From Bosea sp. AS-1 (lineage in GTDB: Bacteria; Pseudomonadota; Alphaproteobacteria; Rhizobiales; Beijerinckiaceae): 64,000 nucleotides of DNA. Positions 29,470-37,641 of this stretch are shown here, one piece after another (the first letter of the stretch is position 1; every line of letters starts with the position of its first letter). The notes beneath the pieces were generated by a model. It saw only the letters and a list, made by a program, of their open reading frames with translations, was not told the origin of the DNA and searched no databases. Where the stretch lies: assembly GCF_002220095.1 (NCBI RefSeq), contig NZ_CP022372.1, forward strand, positions 1 to 64,000, written 5' to 3'. The position numbers and the translations under genes are program-made.

Positions 29470-29760
29470 ATGCGGCGAAGACAGTTTGGGCGTGAGTTCA
29501 AGATCGAGGCGGTCCGCCTGATCAAGGATCGCGGAGTGAGTGTGGCGCAGGCGTCTCGGGACCTGGATGTCCATGAGAACCAGCTGCGCAAATGGGTGAA
29601 GCTCTTTTCTGCCGATCCTGCGCAGGCCTTTCCCGGCCACGGTCAGATGAAGCCGGAGCAGCTTGAGATCGAGAGGCTGCGGCGGGAGGTGGCCAAGCTC
29701 AAGGCGGAGCGCGATATTCTAAAAAAGGCCGCAGCCTACTTCGCGAAGGACGTGACATGA
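29470..29760 (+). CDS. IS3-family transposase OrfA
   Basis: A 96-residue protein with an N-terminal helix-turn-helix (RRQFGREFKIEAVRLIKDRG, VSVAQASRDLDVHENQLRKW) that binds the IS ends, and a C-terminal leucine zipper (EQLEIERLRREVAKLKAERD). Its stop overlaps the orfB start (ATGA at 29757-29760). The slippery heptamer at 29721-29727 lies in phase X-XXY-YYZ, so a -1 shift would fuse OrfA to OrfB. Confidence 0.93.
   Translation: MRRRQFGREFKIEAVRLIKDRGVSVAQASRDLDVHENQLRKWVKLFSADPAQAFPGHGQMKPEQLEIERLRREVAKLKAERDILKKAAAYFAKDVT
29721..29727 (+). promoter_or_regulatory. Programmed -1 frameshift site (A AAA AAG)
   Basis: Slippery heptamer in the correct phase of orfA (codons AAA AAG at 29722-29727). 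The -1 frame is open from here into orfB, so a fused transposase can be made, as in other IS3 elements. Confidence 0.75.
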
Positions 29761-30617
29761 GGTTCACGTTCATTGCGAAGCACCGGGGGATCTGGCCGGT
29801 GGCGTGGCTTTGCGAAGCGCTGGATGTGTCGCGCTCGGGCTTTCATGCCTGGCTCAACCGATCGCCGAGCCGGCGTGCGCGCGACGACGCGGAGATTGGC
29901 GCCAGGGTCCGGGCAAGCTTCCTTGGTTCGGATCGCACCTATGGTGCCAGGCGCGTCTGGCGGGACGTGCTGGCGGAAGGCATCGATTGCGGCCTGCATC
30001 GCATCGAACGGCTGATGCGCGCACAAGCTTTGCGCGCCAGGCCGCGTCGGCGCAGCCTGCCCAAGGATGATGGCCAACGATCGGCCATCGCCCCGAATAC
30101 GCTCGGCCGGGAGTTCCACGCCGAACGGCCCAACCAGCGCTGGATCGCGGACTTCACCTACATATGGACCGCGGAGGGTTGGCTGTACGTTGCGGCCGTC
30201 ATCGACCTCTTCTCCCGCCGGGTGGTGGGCTGGTCGATGAAGGCCGAGATGACCGCTCAACTCGTGACCGATGCGCTGATGATGGCGATCTGGCGCCGGG
30301 GAAAGCCGGATGCCCTGCTGCACCATTCGGACCAGGGCAGCCAGTATGCCAGCGAGCAGTTCCAGAAGCTCATGGCCGACAACGGCGTCACCTGCTCGAT
30401 GAGCCGCTCGGGCAATGTCTGGGACAATGCCGCGATGGAGAGCTTCTTCTCCTCGCTCAAAACCGAGCGGATCAGAGGCAGGGTCTACCGAACACGCGAC
30501 GATGCTCGTGCCGACGTGTTCGATTACATCGAGCGGTTCTATAACGCCGTTCGCAGACACTCGACCATCGGCTACATCAGCCCGGTCGAGTTCGAAAAGA
30601 AGGTGGGATTAGCTTAA
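29757..30617 (+). CDS. IS3-family transposase OrfB (DDE integrase core)
   Basis: A 286-residue catalytic subunit with an HTH_21 region (YGARRVWRDVLAEG) and the rve integrase core. The DDE triad is visible: Asp in WIADFTYIW, Asp in LLHHSDQGSQYAS, and Glu in NAAMESFFSSLKTE. The C-terminus RRHSTIGYISPVEFE is typical. The frame is intact. Expression is probably both alone (ATG 29757) and as an OrfAB fusion after a -1 shift. Confidence 0.94.
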   Translation: MRFTFIAKHRGIWPVAWLCEALDVSRSGFHAWLNRSPSRRARDDAEIGARVRASFLGSDRTYGARRVWRDVLAEGIDCGLHRIERLMRAQALRARPRRRSLPKDDGQRSAIAPNTLGREFHAERPNQRWIADFTYIWTAEGWLYVAAVIDLFSRRVVGWSMKAEMTAQLVTDALMMAIWRRGKPDALLHHSDQGSQYASEQFQKLMADNGVTCSMSRSGNVWDNAAMESFFSSLKTERIRGRVYRTRDDARADVFDYIERFYNAVRRHSTIGYISPVEFEKKVGLA

Positions 30618-30642
30618 CCGACTGTCCACGAAACCGGCAGCA

Positions 30643-30646
30643 GGCC
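30643..30646. repeat. Target-site duplication (right) of the IS3 element
   Basis: GGCC directly after the right end of the IS. Removing the IS and one copy joins ATG TTG GCC (minus strand, from 30651) to ATGCCTCAG of the Phd gene in frame. Confidence 0.75.
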
Positions 30647-31413
30647 AACATCAGTCCTTTGAACACTGGCTACGTCATCAACAACCGTTCTCGACGTTCG
30701 TTAAGGCCGGCGATCCCCACGCTTGCCGCGCCTCGACCAGGTCGACGCTATCTGGACGGTCCCCGGTTTCGTGGACAAAGCCGAGCCTCACGCCAAATCG
30801 CCCCGCCGTCCGGCACAGGAGAAAGTGAGCCGCCAACACGCTGCCACCGCGCCTTCCAAGGGCACGAGAGGGTGCGTGCTGGACCTCTTGCTGGTGCGAT
30901 GTGCGGAACATGTACCCGCATCGACCCGTAATCCTACCGCAATGCCTGCCTGAGAGTAGCGCGCCACTAACCTAAGCGGGTTCTTCATGCGCGCCTACGC
31001 AATTGCTTTTACGGTGGCTATCCGGCCGTTGCATTGGTCGACTCATCCCAGTCGCGGTCTCTACATATTGATCGCCGTCTATCTTTCGGCTTTTGCGTCC
31101 GGATGCTCAAATTGGCTCCCGGCGCCACCTGATAGGTTCCGGCTTGCAGGCCTCGGCCACGGCTCCGAAGGCGCATCAAGAAATCACTCTGACGTAAACG
31201 ACGTCAGATCAACCTCTGAGGACTATCACCCCAGCCCCAGAGTTCCTTTCGCGGAATTCCAATCAGAAATCTGCGACGCCGACAGGCACAATGGCCAGGA
31301 AATCTTACTTCCAGCGGAATATTGACGCGCTATATGCTCGCTATAATTGCTCGGATGTTGCGCGCCCTAATGTCCGTGCGAGCCTCAGTTGCCGGCGAAT
31401 GTGAGTGCACCGA
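30647..31413. other. Decayed accessory DNA: old Phd upstream region and remnants
   Basis: About 770 bases without a firm gene. It starts with the original upstream region of the Phd gene (candidate start ATG 30651 and AAAGGA on the minus strand). A lone IS-end-like segment lies at 30763-30777. A 112-codon plus-strand frame at 30987-31325 has a hydrophobic stretch and a cysteine (VYLSAFASGCSN) like a lipoprotein leader, but its remainder is low in known features; it may be a broken gene. No RNA gene recognised. Confidence 0.5.
30763..30777. repeat. Solo IS-end remnant
   Basis: CCGGTTTCGTGGACA matches 15 bases of the left inverted repeat of the IS3 element (29419-29433) exactly. No transposase is attached, so it is probably a fossil end of a related insertion. 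Confidence 0.55.
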
Positions 31414-31689
31414 CTAGGTCGTAGACTCGTAACTGCGGGGCCACAGACGCATTGAGGCGAGTTGGACCATAGCCAGGAAGTTGGCGGCGAGCTTGTCATA
31501 GTGCGTGGCAACGCGACGAAAGTGCTTCAGCTTGGAGAAGAAGCGCTCAATCAGATTGCGCTCGCGGTAGAGCCGCTTACTGAAGCGGGGCTTCCAGCGC
31601 CGGTTGCTCTTCGGAGGGATGTTGGGCGTGGCACCCCGTTCTTGGATCAGTTTGCGGATGCGGTCGGCGTCATACGCTTTGTCAGCCAA
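31414..31689 (-). pseudogene. IS5-family transposase, C-terminal fragment
   Basis: About 91 codons of the C-terminal third of an IS5-family (IS427-like) DDE transposase: ADKAYDADRIRKLIQERGAT, then the conserved YRERNLIERFFSKLKHFRRV carrying the catalytic Glu. The N-terminal part is missing, and a stop codon lies two codons upstream of ADKAYD in frame. The break point at about 31690 joins directly to the ATPase fragment, so the two remnants were fused by deletion or one-ended insertion. Confidence 0.88.
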
Positions 31690-31691
31690 TC

Positions 31692-32030
31692 AGAGGTAAA
31701 CAGCGCCTGTGCGGCAAGCTCTTGCACCTTGTCGACGACTCTTTTCTGGACATGAGGCGGAAGCGACTGCTCCGGCTCCTCCATGGCGAAGATCACGCGC
31801 CCATTCCTCCGCTGGGCGATCAAGCCCAGCATCGCCAGCACAAGGGCATTGATCGTCCCCGATCCTTGGTGCTGAAACGGCGCGGCGTATCCCGGCACGC
31901 CCGTCGCCAAGAAAGATTTCAGAACCCGCCGCAGGTCCTCACGCGTCAAATCCGACACCCGCAGGGCCGCGTTACCCGTTACCGACGTTCCCTCACGCCC
32001 CTCACCACGCTCCGCGCTCTGCGTCGAGAT
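31692..32030 (-). pseudogene. OLD-like AAA ATPase fragment
   Basis: An open stretch of about 110 codons resembling the C-terminal half of an AAA/ABC-type ATPase domain from OLD/GajA-like nucleases: HQGSGTINALVLAMLGLIAQ (signature-like region) and VIFAMEEPEQSLPPHVQKRV (Walker B, Glu-Glu-Pro-Glu). The N-terminal Walker A is absent and the 3' end stops at ALFTS, where the IS5 fragment begins; intact homologues continue with a His-Ser loop and a nuclease domain. Its 5' end runs into the antitoxin gene in another frame. OLD-family proteins often act in phage defence; this one cannot be functional. Confidence 0.7.
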
Positions 32031-32412
32031 ATGATCGCATCCTGGCGAGCGCGAAAATGCTACCCTCCGCCATCAGCTCGGCAGGCGAGCGGCCGTTGAA
32101 ATTTTCGTTCGGTTTGCTCACCCAGTCGTAGGCGTGTTGAGCGTCGCTGAATAGAATGCGCAGTGCCTTGTGGATCCCCATCAGGAGGGATAGGCGCGTC
32201 GCGAGATCCCTCGTGATCCGGGGATGGTGTCCTGATTTCCAGCGGGCATGAGTTCTTGGCGAGATACCGCCGAGAATTTCTCGGGCCTTTGCATCGCCAA
32301 GGTTCCATTTTGCGAACAGCTCGATGACCGCCCGAGCCGCTGCGGAAGACTCCGCAGCCGTGATCTGCGGGATTTGAGGATTGGAAGCCGTGCGAGGGAT
32401 TTCAATCAGCAT
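32002..32412 (-). CDS. Orphan MbcA/ParS/Xre-family antitoxin
   Basis: A 136-residue protein of the DUF2384/Xre antitoxin family that normally neutralises a RES-domain (NAD+-degrading) toxin. Visible features: a helix-turn-helix-like LFAKWNLGDAKAREILGGIS, RLSLLMGIHKALRILFSD, and the C-terminal antitoxin domain FNGRSPAELMAEGSIFALAR ending YLDAERGAW. ATG 32412 is the family start. The RES toxin that usually follows at once is missing; an OLD-like ATPase fragment is joined there instead. Confidence 0.85.
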   Translation of the reverse strand: MLIEIPRTASNPQIPQITAAESSAAARAVIELFAKWNLGDAKAREILGGISPRTHARWKSGHHPRITRDLATRLSLLMGIHKALRILFSDAQHAYDWVSKPNENFNGRSPAELMAEGSIFALARMRSYLDAERGAW

Positions 32413-32519
32413 TGGACCAACTCGCTCTCCTTCAAGGTTACAGGATCGTTCCGAAGTCGCAATCAAACGTGATGTTACCGTCGCGCAGGAGTCGGGACGG
32501 TCCTTCCTCAGTTGGCGGA

Positions 32520-33419
32520 TCAGGGGTTGCATTCTGGGCAGAGGCGTCGATCGGCGTGTGTCATGCCGTCCGGGCGCGGTCGCATCTCGTGATGGGAGCA
32601 CGCCACGCAGCCGAACAGTTGGTTCCGAACCATGATGCTCGGCGCGCCGCAGACTTCACAGGGCAAGCCGGTTTCGACATCGACCTGACCATAGCCGGGC
32701 ATACCGCAGGCTGGGCATGACGCTGCCAAGCGCTCGGCAAATGCAGTTGCCAGCCGGGAGAGCGTCGCCATCCTGGTCGGATTCATATGCGCGCGCATAT
32801 CGGTCTGAACGAGTGCTCGCCCCTCCGACGAATGGGCTGCGCATCGCGTGATCGCTTGCGCCAGATCATCCTTGCAGCGCAGGCCTTTGTAAATCGCCCC
32901 TGCTTCAATGCGGGTGTCGAACGGTTTGACTATAAGGGCCTGGTCAGGGAAACCGGTTCGGTCAAAATAGGGACCGAGTTCATCCATCGTAGCGGCGAAC
33001 GCATGGTCATAGATAGGAGTGTCCTCGACCAGCACCTCCGAAACCACGATCCCGCGCGTGTCATCGACCAGAACCATGATTTCGATTCCGCCTGCAATCA
33101 ACGGAACGTGCGGATGGCGTCCATAGCTTCCTTCGCTGGCAATCCCGATCGCCAGGCCTGTCGCCGCCATGCCGAGCCTAGCCTTGGCAACCGCGGCGTC
33201 GCGCATGGCACCAGCGCGGGGTATTTCTCCGGTGAAGGTGCCGAGCGCATCGGTATCCAGATCAGGCGCAGTACTCACTGCGAGTCCGAGGCGCTTAAGC
33301 AGGACGGGCGCGATCGCAGACTCCTTGCCATGCATGGTGGCCAGCACGGCTCGGCCTCCGGCATAGGGGCCGGAACGCCGCTCAGTAGTAGTTGAGAATC
33401 CAGGGGAGTTGCCGCTCAA
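32520..33419 (-). CDS. DUF6671 family protein with C-terminal zinc ribbon cysteines
   Basis: A 299-residue protein of unknown function that I place in the DUF6671 family (recalled). The N-terminal 215 residues look like a mixed alpha/beta domain (RAVLATMHGKESAIAPVLLK at about 24). The last 65 residues hold four Cys-x-x-Cys pairs: CPACG, CEVCG, CVAC and CPEC, likely two zinc ribbons. Start is TTG 33419, strongly supported by AGGAGG six bases upstream. It lies 90 bases downstream of dabA on the same strand, so it may belong to the inorganic-carbon operon; no function can be named. Confidence 0.75.
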   Translation of the reverse strand: MSGNSPGFSTTTERRSGPYAGGRAVLATMHGKESAIAPVLLKRLGLAVSTAPDLDTDALGTFTGEIPRAGAMRDAAVAKARLGMAATGLAIGIASEGSYGRHPHVPLIAGGIEIMVLVDDTRGIVVSEVLVEDTPIYDHAFAATMDELGPYFDRTGFPDQALIVKPFDTRIEAGAIYKGLRCKDDLAQAITRCAAHSSEGRALVQTDMRAHMNPTRMATLSRLATAFAERLAASCPACGMPGYGQVDVETGLPCEVCGAPSIMVRNQLFGCVACSHHEMRPRPDGMTHADRRLCPECNP

Positions 33420-33509
33420 AATATCCCTCCTGTCTCTGCTGAGCTATGCTGTTGCGCAGGATGCAGCTGGAATGAGCTTTGGTAGCGGCCAGACGCGGAA
33501 GGAGGTCCG

Positions 33510-35939
33510 TTACACCAGCGCTTGTAGCTTTTTGTCGGTCGTTTCGATATTCGGCGTGACTCTCTCCCAGCACAAATCGCCGGCGTAGCGCCAAGCCATG
33601 CGGCCCTGGTCGTCGAGCGCGAAGAGGTGGAGCCAGCGATTGTCGAACAGTGCGCGGACTTCTGGATGACGTTCTACGATTGCGCCAATCGCCTCGCGCG
33701 GAGCTTCGATCAGGACGGACAAGCGCAGCGGCTCGTGCACCAGTTGCTCGCCGTCGTGGATCGACTGCCAGGGCAAGCCGGCGCGCAGCAGCCCGCCATT
33801 GCCCTCGACGACGCCGATGCCGCCGGTGACGTTGTGTAGGAGCTTGTTCCCCGCGCCGAAGAGGTCCGGTGCGACCGTCGAGCCGTAATACTGCAGGCTG
33901 ATCCAGCTGGCGACGACGACCGGCGCGGTCAGGATCAGTTCGAGCACACCGAAGCCCGCGTCTCTCTGCCAGTCGTAGTCGTGCAGGAAGGCGCGTCCCC
34001 CGAGATCGCGCCCTGTGCTGCGGGCGCGGGGGGCGGCGATGAAGGCCTGACAGCCGGCCAGCGCCCATTCGGGCCGCAGCTCGGCCCAGTCCCGGGCTCG
34101 GTGCGAGATGTCCGCCGCGTCGTCAGCACGCGGCAGGCGAAGCGCCCGCTCGCCACGCGCAAGCGCGCCTGCGGACGCCAGCCACCGCCGTACCTGGTCG
34201 AGATCCGCTGCATGAGATGCCGAAGGATGATCGGCATCGTAGAGCTTGACCGCATCGGTCGTGGTATCGTGCAGCGCGCCCAGGAACAGCGTGTCTCGGG
34301 GAATGGCGATGCCGCGTGTAGCAAGGCCGGCGCGCACCTCGCGATCGTTGAGGAGGGTGGCAAGCAGCCGCGCATTGACTTCGCCCGAATAGCCGCCGCA
34401 AGCGCCACAATGGAGCGCGCTTGCATGCGGGTTATTCACAACATTGGCACCATGCCCGGCGAGTAGAACGAGCCGTGCGAAGCCGCCGGTCAGCGACATC
34501 GCTTTCAGCACGCTCGCAGCCATGGACAGTCGCGTCTCGAGGTCGAGCACCTCGGTAGGGCGCGGTGCGGGGTCGTTCGGGGCGTGCTGACGCACCAGAC
34601 CGAGGCCGTCGCGCAGAAGCTTGCCGACATAAACCGGACCGGTCGCCTCGACGAAGGCGAAGGATGAGATCGCGGCCAGCTTGAACCGACCCCAGGCGCG
34701 ACTGGCGCGCGCCGCGATCCGGGCGGCCAGATCGGTCCTTTCGACCTCAGGTGTCGGCTCACCCGAACAGGTGAACACACCGGGTGTCAGCAGCACCGGC
34801 AGACGCGCCTCGACCAGATCCGAGGCGAAGCGGCGATGACCGAGACCAAGCCCGAAGAAGCCTGCGAATCCGATCGTCCGGATACCTGGATCGAGGCTTT
34901 CCAGGGCTCGCCTGAACACCTCCGAGCGCACGTCGATGCAGAAGGCCATTTGCAAAACGGGCCGGTCGATCGCCTCCGCTATCGGTGAATTGCTGGCGAA
35001 GAGCGCCTGGAGCCGCCTTTGAGCGCCGCGCTCGACCGCCTCCTGCAGGATTGCATCGATGCCATCATCCAGTGTGGCGATGACCGGCTTGACATGGGCG
35101 GCAACGACGCCTTGCCATTGGGACTGAATAGTTGGCTCATGACGCAGCAGCGCGGCCTCCCAGGCGAGCCGGATCGCGAGCAGGTCAGTGACGCTCGGGT
35201 CGGTCGCGCCTGCAAGCTCCGCCTGCCAGAGCCGGTAGCGTGCGACCTGCGCCCAGCCGCCGAGGCTCGTCAGCAGCCGGTGGAAATAGCTCTCCAGCGC
35301 AGCCTCGGGTAGGCAAAGGCGGGCGACGCTCTCGGCGAGTGCGGCCTCGGCGGTCTCGGGCATATCGGCCACGGTCTGGGCAAAGCCAGCAAGGCCGGCG
35401 ATCTCCGGGGTGAGATCGTGAGTGGCGACAGCCCGCCAGGCCGCATACGCCCGGCGTGACGGCAGGCCCCATAGCGCCTGGCCCTGATCGAAATAGCCCG
35501 CCGCCCAGTGGCTGATGCGGTCGTTCACGATGCTTGGCCAATCGAGCAGCGAGGCATCGCGTGCGAGCTCCGCAATCGTCGGAATTGCATGGGATGGCTT
35601 TGCTGGCTTGCGAGCCGCATCGATGAATTCGGCAAAAGTCTTCGGCTTTAGCGTGGCGGAGGCCGCTGCGTAGGCCGCCTCAAGATCTGCGCCGTTGATC
35701 GTGCCATTTTGCAGTTGCTCCGCATACCAGGCCCGCGGCATGGTGATCGCGACGCCGGCCATACGCCGCAGCCGTGCCGCTGCCGCCGTTAGCGGCTCGC
35801 CCGTCTGTCCAATGAACGGATTGACCGCAACGCTCGAAGCGAGCGGCCAAAGCGGGGGAATAGCACGCGCAGCGCGGTCGGCTGCCGCAAGTATCGCCTC
35901 TGCGGAAAGGTCGGTTGCATAAGTCGGGGTCATCAGCAT
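33510..35939 (-). CDS. dabA: Inorganic carbon transporter subunit DabA
   Basis: An 809-residue DUF2309/UPF0753 protein, the carbonic-anhydrase-like subunit of the DAB inorganic-carbon accumulation complex. The predicted zinc and catalytic residues are kept: Cys334 and Asp336 in AFCIDVRSE, His496 in LLAGHGANV and Cys511 in LHCGACGGY. Their spacing (C+2=D, H+15=C) is that of characterised DabA (C351/D353/H524/C539 in Halothiobacillus, from memory). It is 24 bases downstream of dabB. With DabB it would turn CO2 into bicarbonate inside the cell using ion gradient energy. Confidence 0.92.
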   Translation of the reverse strand: MLMTPTYATDLSAEAILAAADRAARAIPPLWPLASSVAVNPFIGQTGEPLTAAAARLRRMAGVAITMPRAWYAEQLQNGTINGADLEAAYAAASATLKPKTFAEFIDAARKPAKPSHAIPTIAELARDASLLDWPSIVNDRISHWAAGYFDQGQALWGLPSRRAYAAWRAVATHDLTPEIAGLAGFAQTVADMPETAEAALAESVARLCLPEAALESYFHRLLTSLGGWAQVARYRLWQAELAGATDPSVTDLLAIRLAWEAALLRHEPTIQSQWQGVVAAHVKPVIATLDDGIDAILQEAVERGAQRRLQALFASNSPIAEAIDRPVLQMAFCIDVRSEVFRRALESLDPGIRTIGFAGFFGLGLGHRRFASDLVEARLPVLLTPGVFTCSGEPTPEVERTDLAARIAARASRAWGRFKLAAISSFAFVEATGPVYVGKLLRDGLGLVRQHAPNDPAPRPTEVLDLETRLSMAASVLKAMSLTGGFARLVLLAGHGANVVNNPHASALHCGACGGYSGEVNARLLATLLNDREVRAGLATRGIAIPRDTLFLGALHDTTTDAVKLYDADHPSASHAADLDQVRRWLASAGALARGERALRLPRADDAADISHRARDWAELRPEWALAGCQAFIAAPRARSTGRDLGGRAFLHDYDWQRDAGFGVLELILTAPVVVASWISLQYYGSTVAPDLFGAGNKLLHNVTGGIGVVEGNGGLLRAGLPWQSIHDGEQLVHEPLRLSVLIEAPREAIGAIVERHPEVRALFDNRWLHLFALDDQGRMAWRYAGDLCWERVTPNIETTDKKLQALV

Positions 35940-35963
35940 CGGTCTGGTTCCTGTTACACGTGC

Positions 35964-37547
35964 TCACGACGCCTTGCGGACGGACCAGCCGCCGAGCAGC
36001 CGATCCAACGTTGCGTTGACATAAAGGCCGTTGGAGAGATGGACGCGCAGACCAGCGGCGGCGGGATGCGAGGCCCAAAGTGGGAATAGCGCCTGCGCCG
36101 CCGCTACCAGCCCGAAGCTAAGCACCGCGAGCACCATCAGCGTCCATTCGAGGCGCCCCGGGGCCGGCGGCGCCGGCAGCACACCATCTGTCAACCATTC
36201 GGATGCGGTTTGAAGGGCGAAGTAGCCGACCGCAGCAGCACAGGCGTAGAGTGAAGTCTTGCGGGTCAGTTCACGCGGCGCCGAGTCGGCGAGGCCCTGC
36301 GCAAGCAGATATGCGACGCCGAAGATGAGGATGGCGCCGAGCGCAAACGCCTGCGGCGACTTGTGCTCGAACCCGAACGCGAAGCCGAACCCCGCGCCGA
36401 TGGCACCATAGATCGCGAGCGCGATCAGGAAGGCGCGGCGGACGGCTGAACCATCGGGGACCGCAACCGACCCTGGCCGACAAATGGCGGCAACCTGCTC
36501 GACGGCGCCGCCTGACGCCAGGAACGCGTGGGCCTTGTAGAGGGAGTGGGCGACGATATGGAGCAGCGCTATCGGGAACAACGCGAGTCCGCATTGCAGC
36601 ATCATGAAGCCCATCTGGGCGACGGTAGACCAGGCCAGCGAAGTCTTGACTGCCGGCTGTGTCAGCATGACGAGCGCGCCGAACAGCGCCGTGAAGCCCC
36701 CCAGCATGGCCAGGACTGCGAGCACGCCCGGCGCCGATAGCATTAAGTCGGCGAAGCGGATCAGCAGAAAGCCCCCGCCATTGATCACCCCGGCATGCAG
36801 CAGCGCTGAAACCGGCGTCGGCGCCTCCATCACTTCGGTGAGCCAGCCATGCGTCGGGAACTGCGCTGACTTCAGGAGGGCGGCGAGCGCGAGCAGACCT
36901 GCCGCAAAGAGGATATGCCAGGAAGAGTCGGCGGTGCGAGCGAGGCGGTTGATGGTTGCGATATCACTCGTACCGAACCTCATCCAAATGAGGGTGATCG
37001 CGAAAAGCAGTGCAAGAGCACCGATCGTCGAGAATATCCCCTTCTTGCGCGCCGCACGCTGGGCCGCCACGCGGTCGGGGTAGAAGAGCAGGAGATGATG
37101 CAGGGCGACGCTGGTCGTGATCCAGGCTGCCACCAACTGAACCAGATTGCCGGCTTGGACCAGCAGCAGTACGGCAGCGAGCGCAACACAGAGCAAGCCC
37201 GTAAATGCCCCTTGCCGTATCTCACCGTCGAGGTAGGTGCGAGCATACCGCACAACGATCCAGCCGACGAAGGCGACCAGCAGGAGCATGGTCGCGCTGA
37301 CCGCATCGAGCCGGACCGAGAGGCCGGCGCCGGCAAATCCGAGCAGCCCGCTATCTCCAGGGCCGCATAGGATCAGTAGGACGAGAGCACTGATAGCAAT
37401 TAGCAAGGCACCAAATGCGGAGGCTTCCGCGACGGCGGGGACGAAGGGTGGCCGCTTTCCTGGTCGGGCGAAAGCCAAGATGGCGCTGAACAGCAGCGGT
37501 AAAGGTGCTGCAAGCGGGATCAGATAATAGGACAAGGCATCCCCCAT
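35964..37547 (-). CDS. dabB: DabB, proton-channel-like subunit of the DAB transporter
   Basis: A 527-residue membrane protein of the NADH-quinone oxidoreductase subunit L/antiporter family (about 13-14 helices). The core LKSAQFPTHGWLTEVMEAPT and TPVSALLHAGVINGGGFLL are the proton-channel helices shared with NuoL; an HSLYKAHAFL segment follows. It partners DabA, which is encoded next on the same strand. It is divergent from the LysR gene with about 95 bases between starts. It could be mistaken for a stray complex I subunit, but pairing with dabA settles it. Confidence 0.9.
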   Translation of the reverse strand: MGDALSYYLIPLAAPLPLLFSAILAFARPGKRPPFVPAVAEASAFGALLIAISALVLLILCGPGDSGLLGFAGAGLSVRLDAVSATMLLLVAFVGWIVVRYARTYLDGEIRQGAFTGLLCVALAAVLLLVQAGNLVQLVAAWITTSVALHHLLLFYPDRVAAQRAARKKGIFSTIGALALLFAITLIWMRFGTSDIATINRLARTADSSWHILFAAGLLALAALLKSAQFPTHGWLTEVMEAPTPVSALLHAGVINGGGFLLIRFADLMLSAPGVLAVLAMLGGFTALFGALVMLTQPAVKTSLAWSTVAQMGFMMLQCGLALFPIALLHIVAHSLYKAHAFLASGGAVEQVAAICRPGSVAVPDGSAVRRAFLIALAIYGAIGAGFGFAFGFEHKSPQAFALGAILIFGVAYLLAQGLADSAPRELTRKTSLYACAAAVGYFALQTASEWLTDGVLPAPPAPGRLEWTLMVLAVLSFGLVAAAQALFPLWASHPAAAGLRVHLSNGLYVNATLDRLLGGWSVRKAS

Positions 37548-37620
37548 GAACGATAGCGGTCAGGATGCCTTCCGATACCAACGGCATGGGTCGTAGAAAA
37601 ATTCATTGTATATGCAGACT

Positions 37621-37639
37621 CGTTCGCTATTATCGAACG
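37621..37639. promoter_or_regulatory. Palindromic LysR-type operator candidate
   Basis: CGTTCG, seven bases CTATTAT, CGAACG: a perfect 6+6 inverted repeat, containing the T-N11-A pattern of LysR binding sites. It sits in the dabB-lysR divergent region, two bases before the chosen lysR ATG, well placed for autoregulation and control of dabBA. Confidence 0.65.
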
Positions 37640-37641
37640 AT

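Larger units (their letters stand above)
29414..30642 (+). mobile_element. Intact IS3-family insertion sequence
   Basis: A 1229-base element bounded by a perfect terminal inverted repeat of 20 bases (29414-29433 and 30623-30642; TGCTGCCGG ... CCGGCAGCA), flanked by the direct repeat GGCC. It carries two overlapping frames, orfA (29470-29760) and orfB (29757-30617), both intact, with a slippery site A AAA AAG at 29721-29727 in the orfA frame. Complete ends, duplication and frames indicate a relatively recent insertion. It broke the Phd antitoxin gene. Confidence 0.92.

Noticed and set aside
30987..31325. 112-codon lipoprotein-like frame
   Set aside because: A cysteine follows a hydrophobic stretch, but the leader is long, there is no clear ribosome-binding site and the remainder shows no domain. 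Mentioned only in the decayed region entry.
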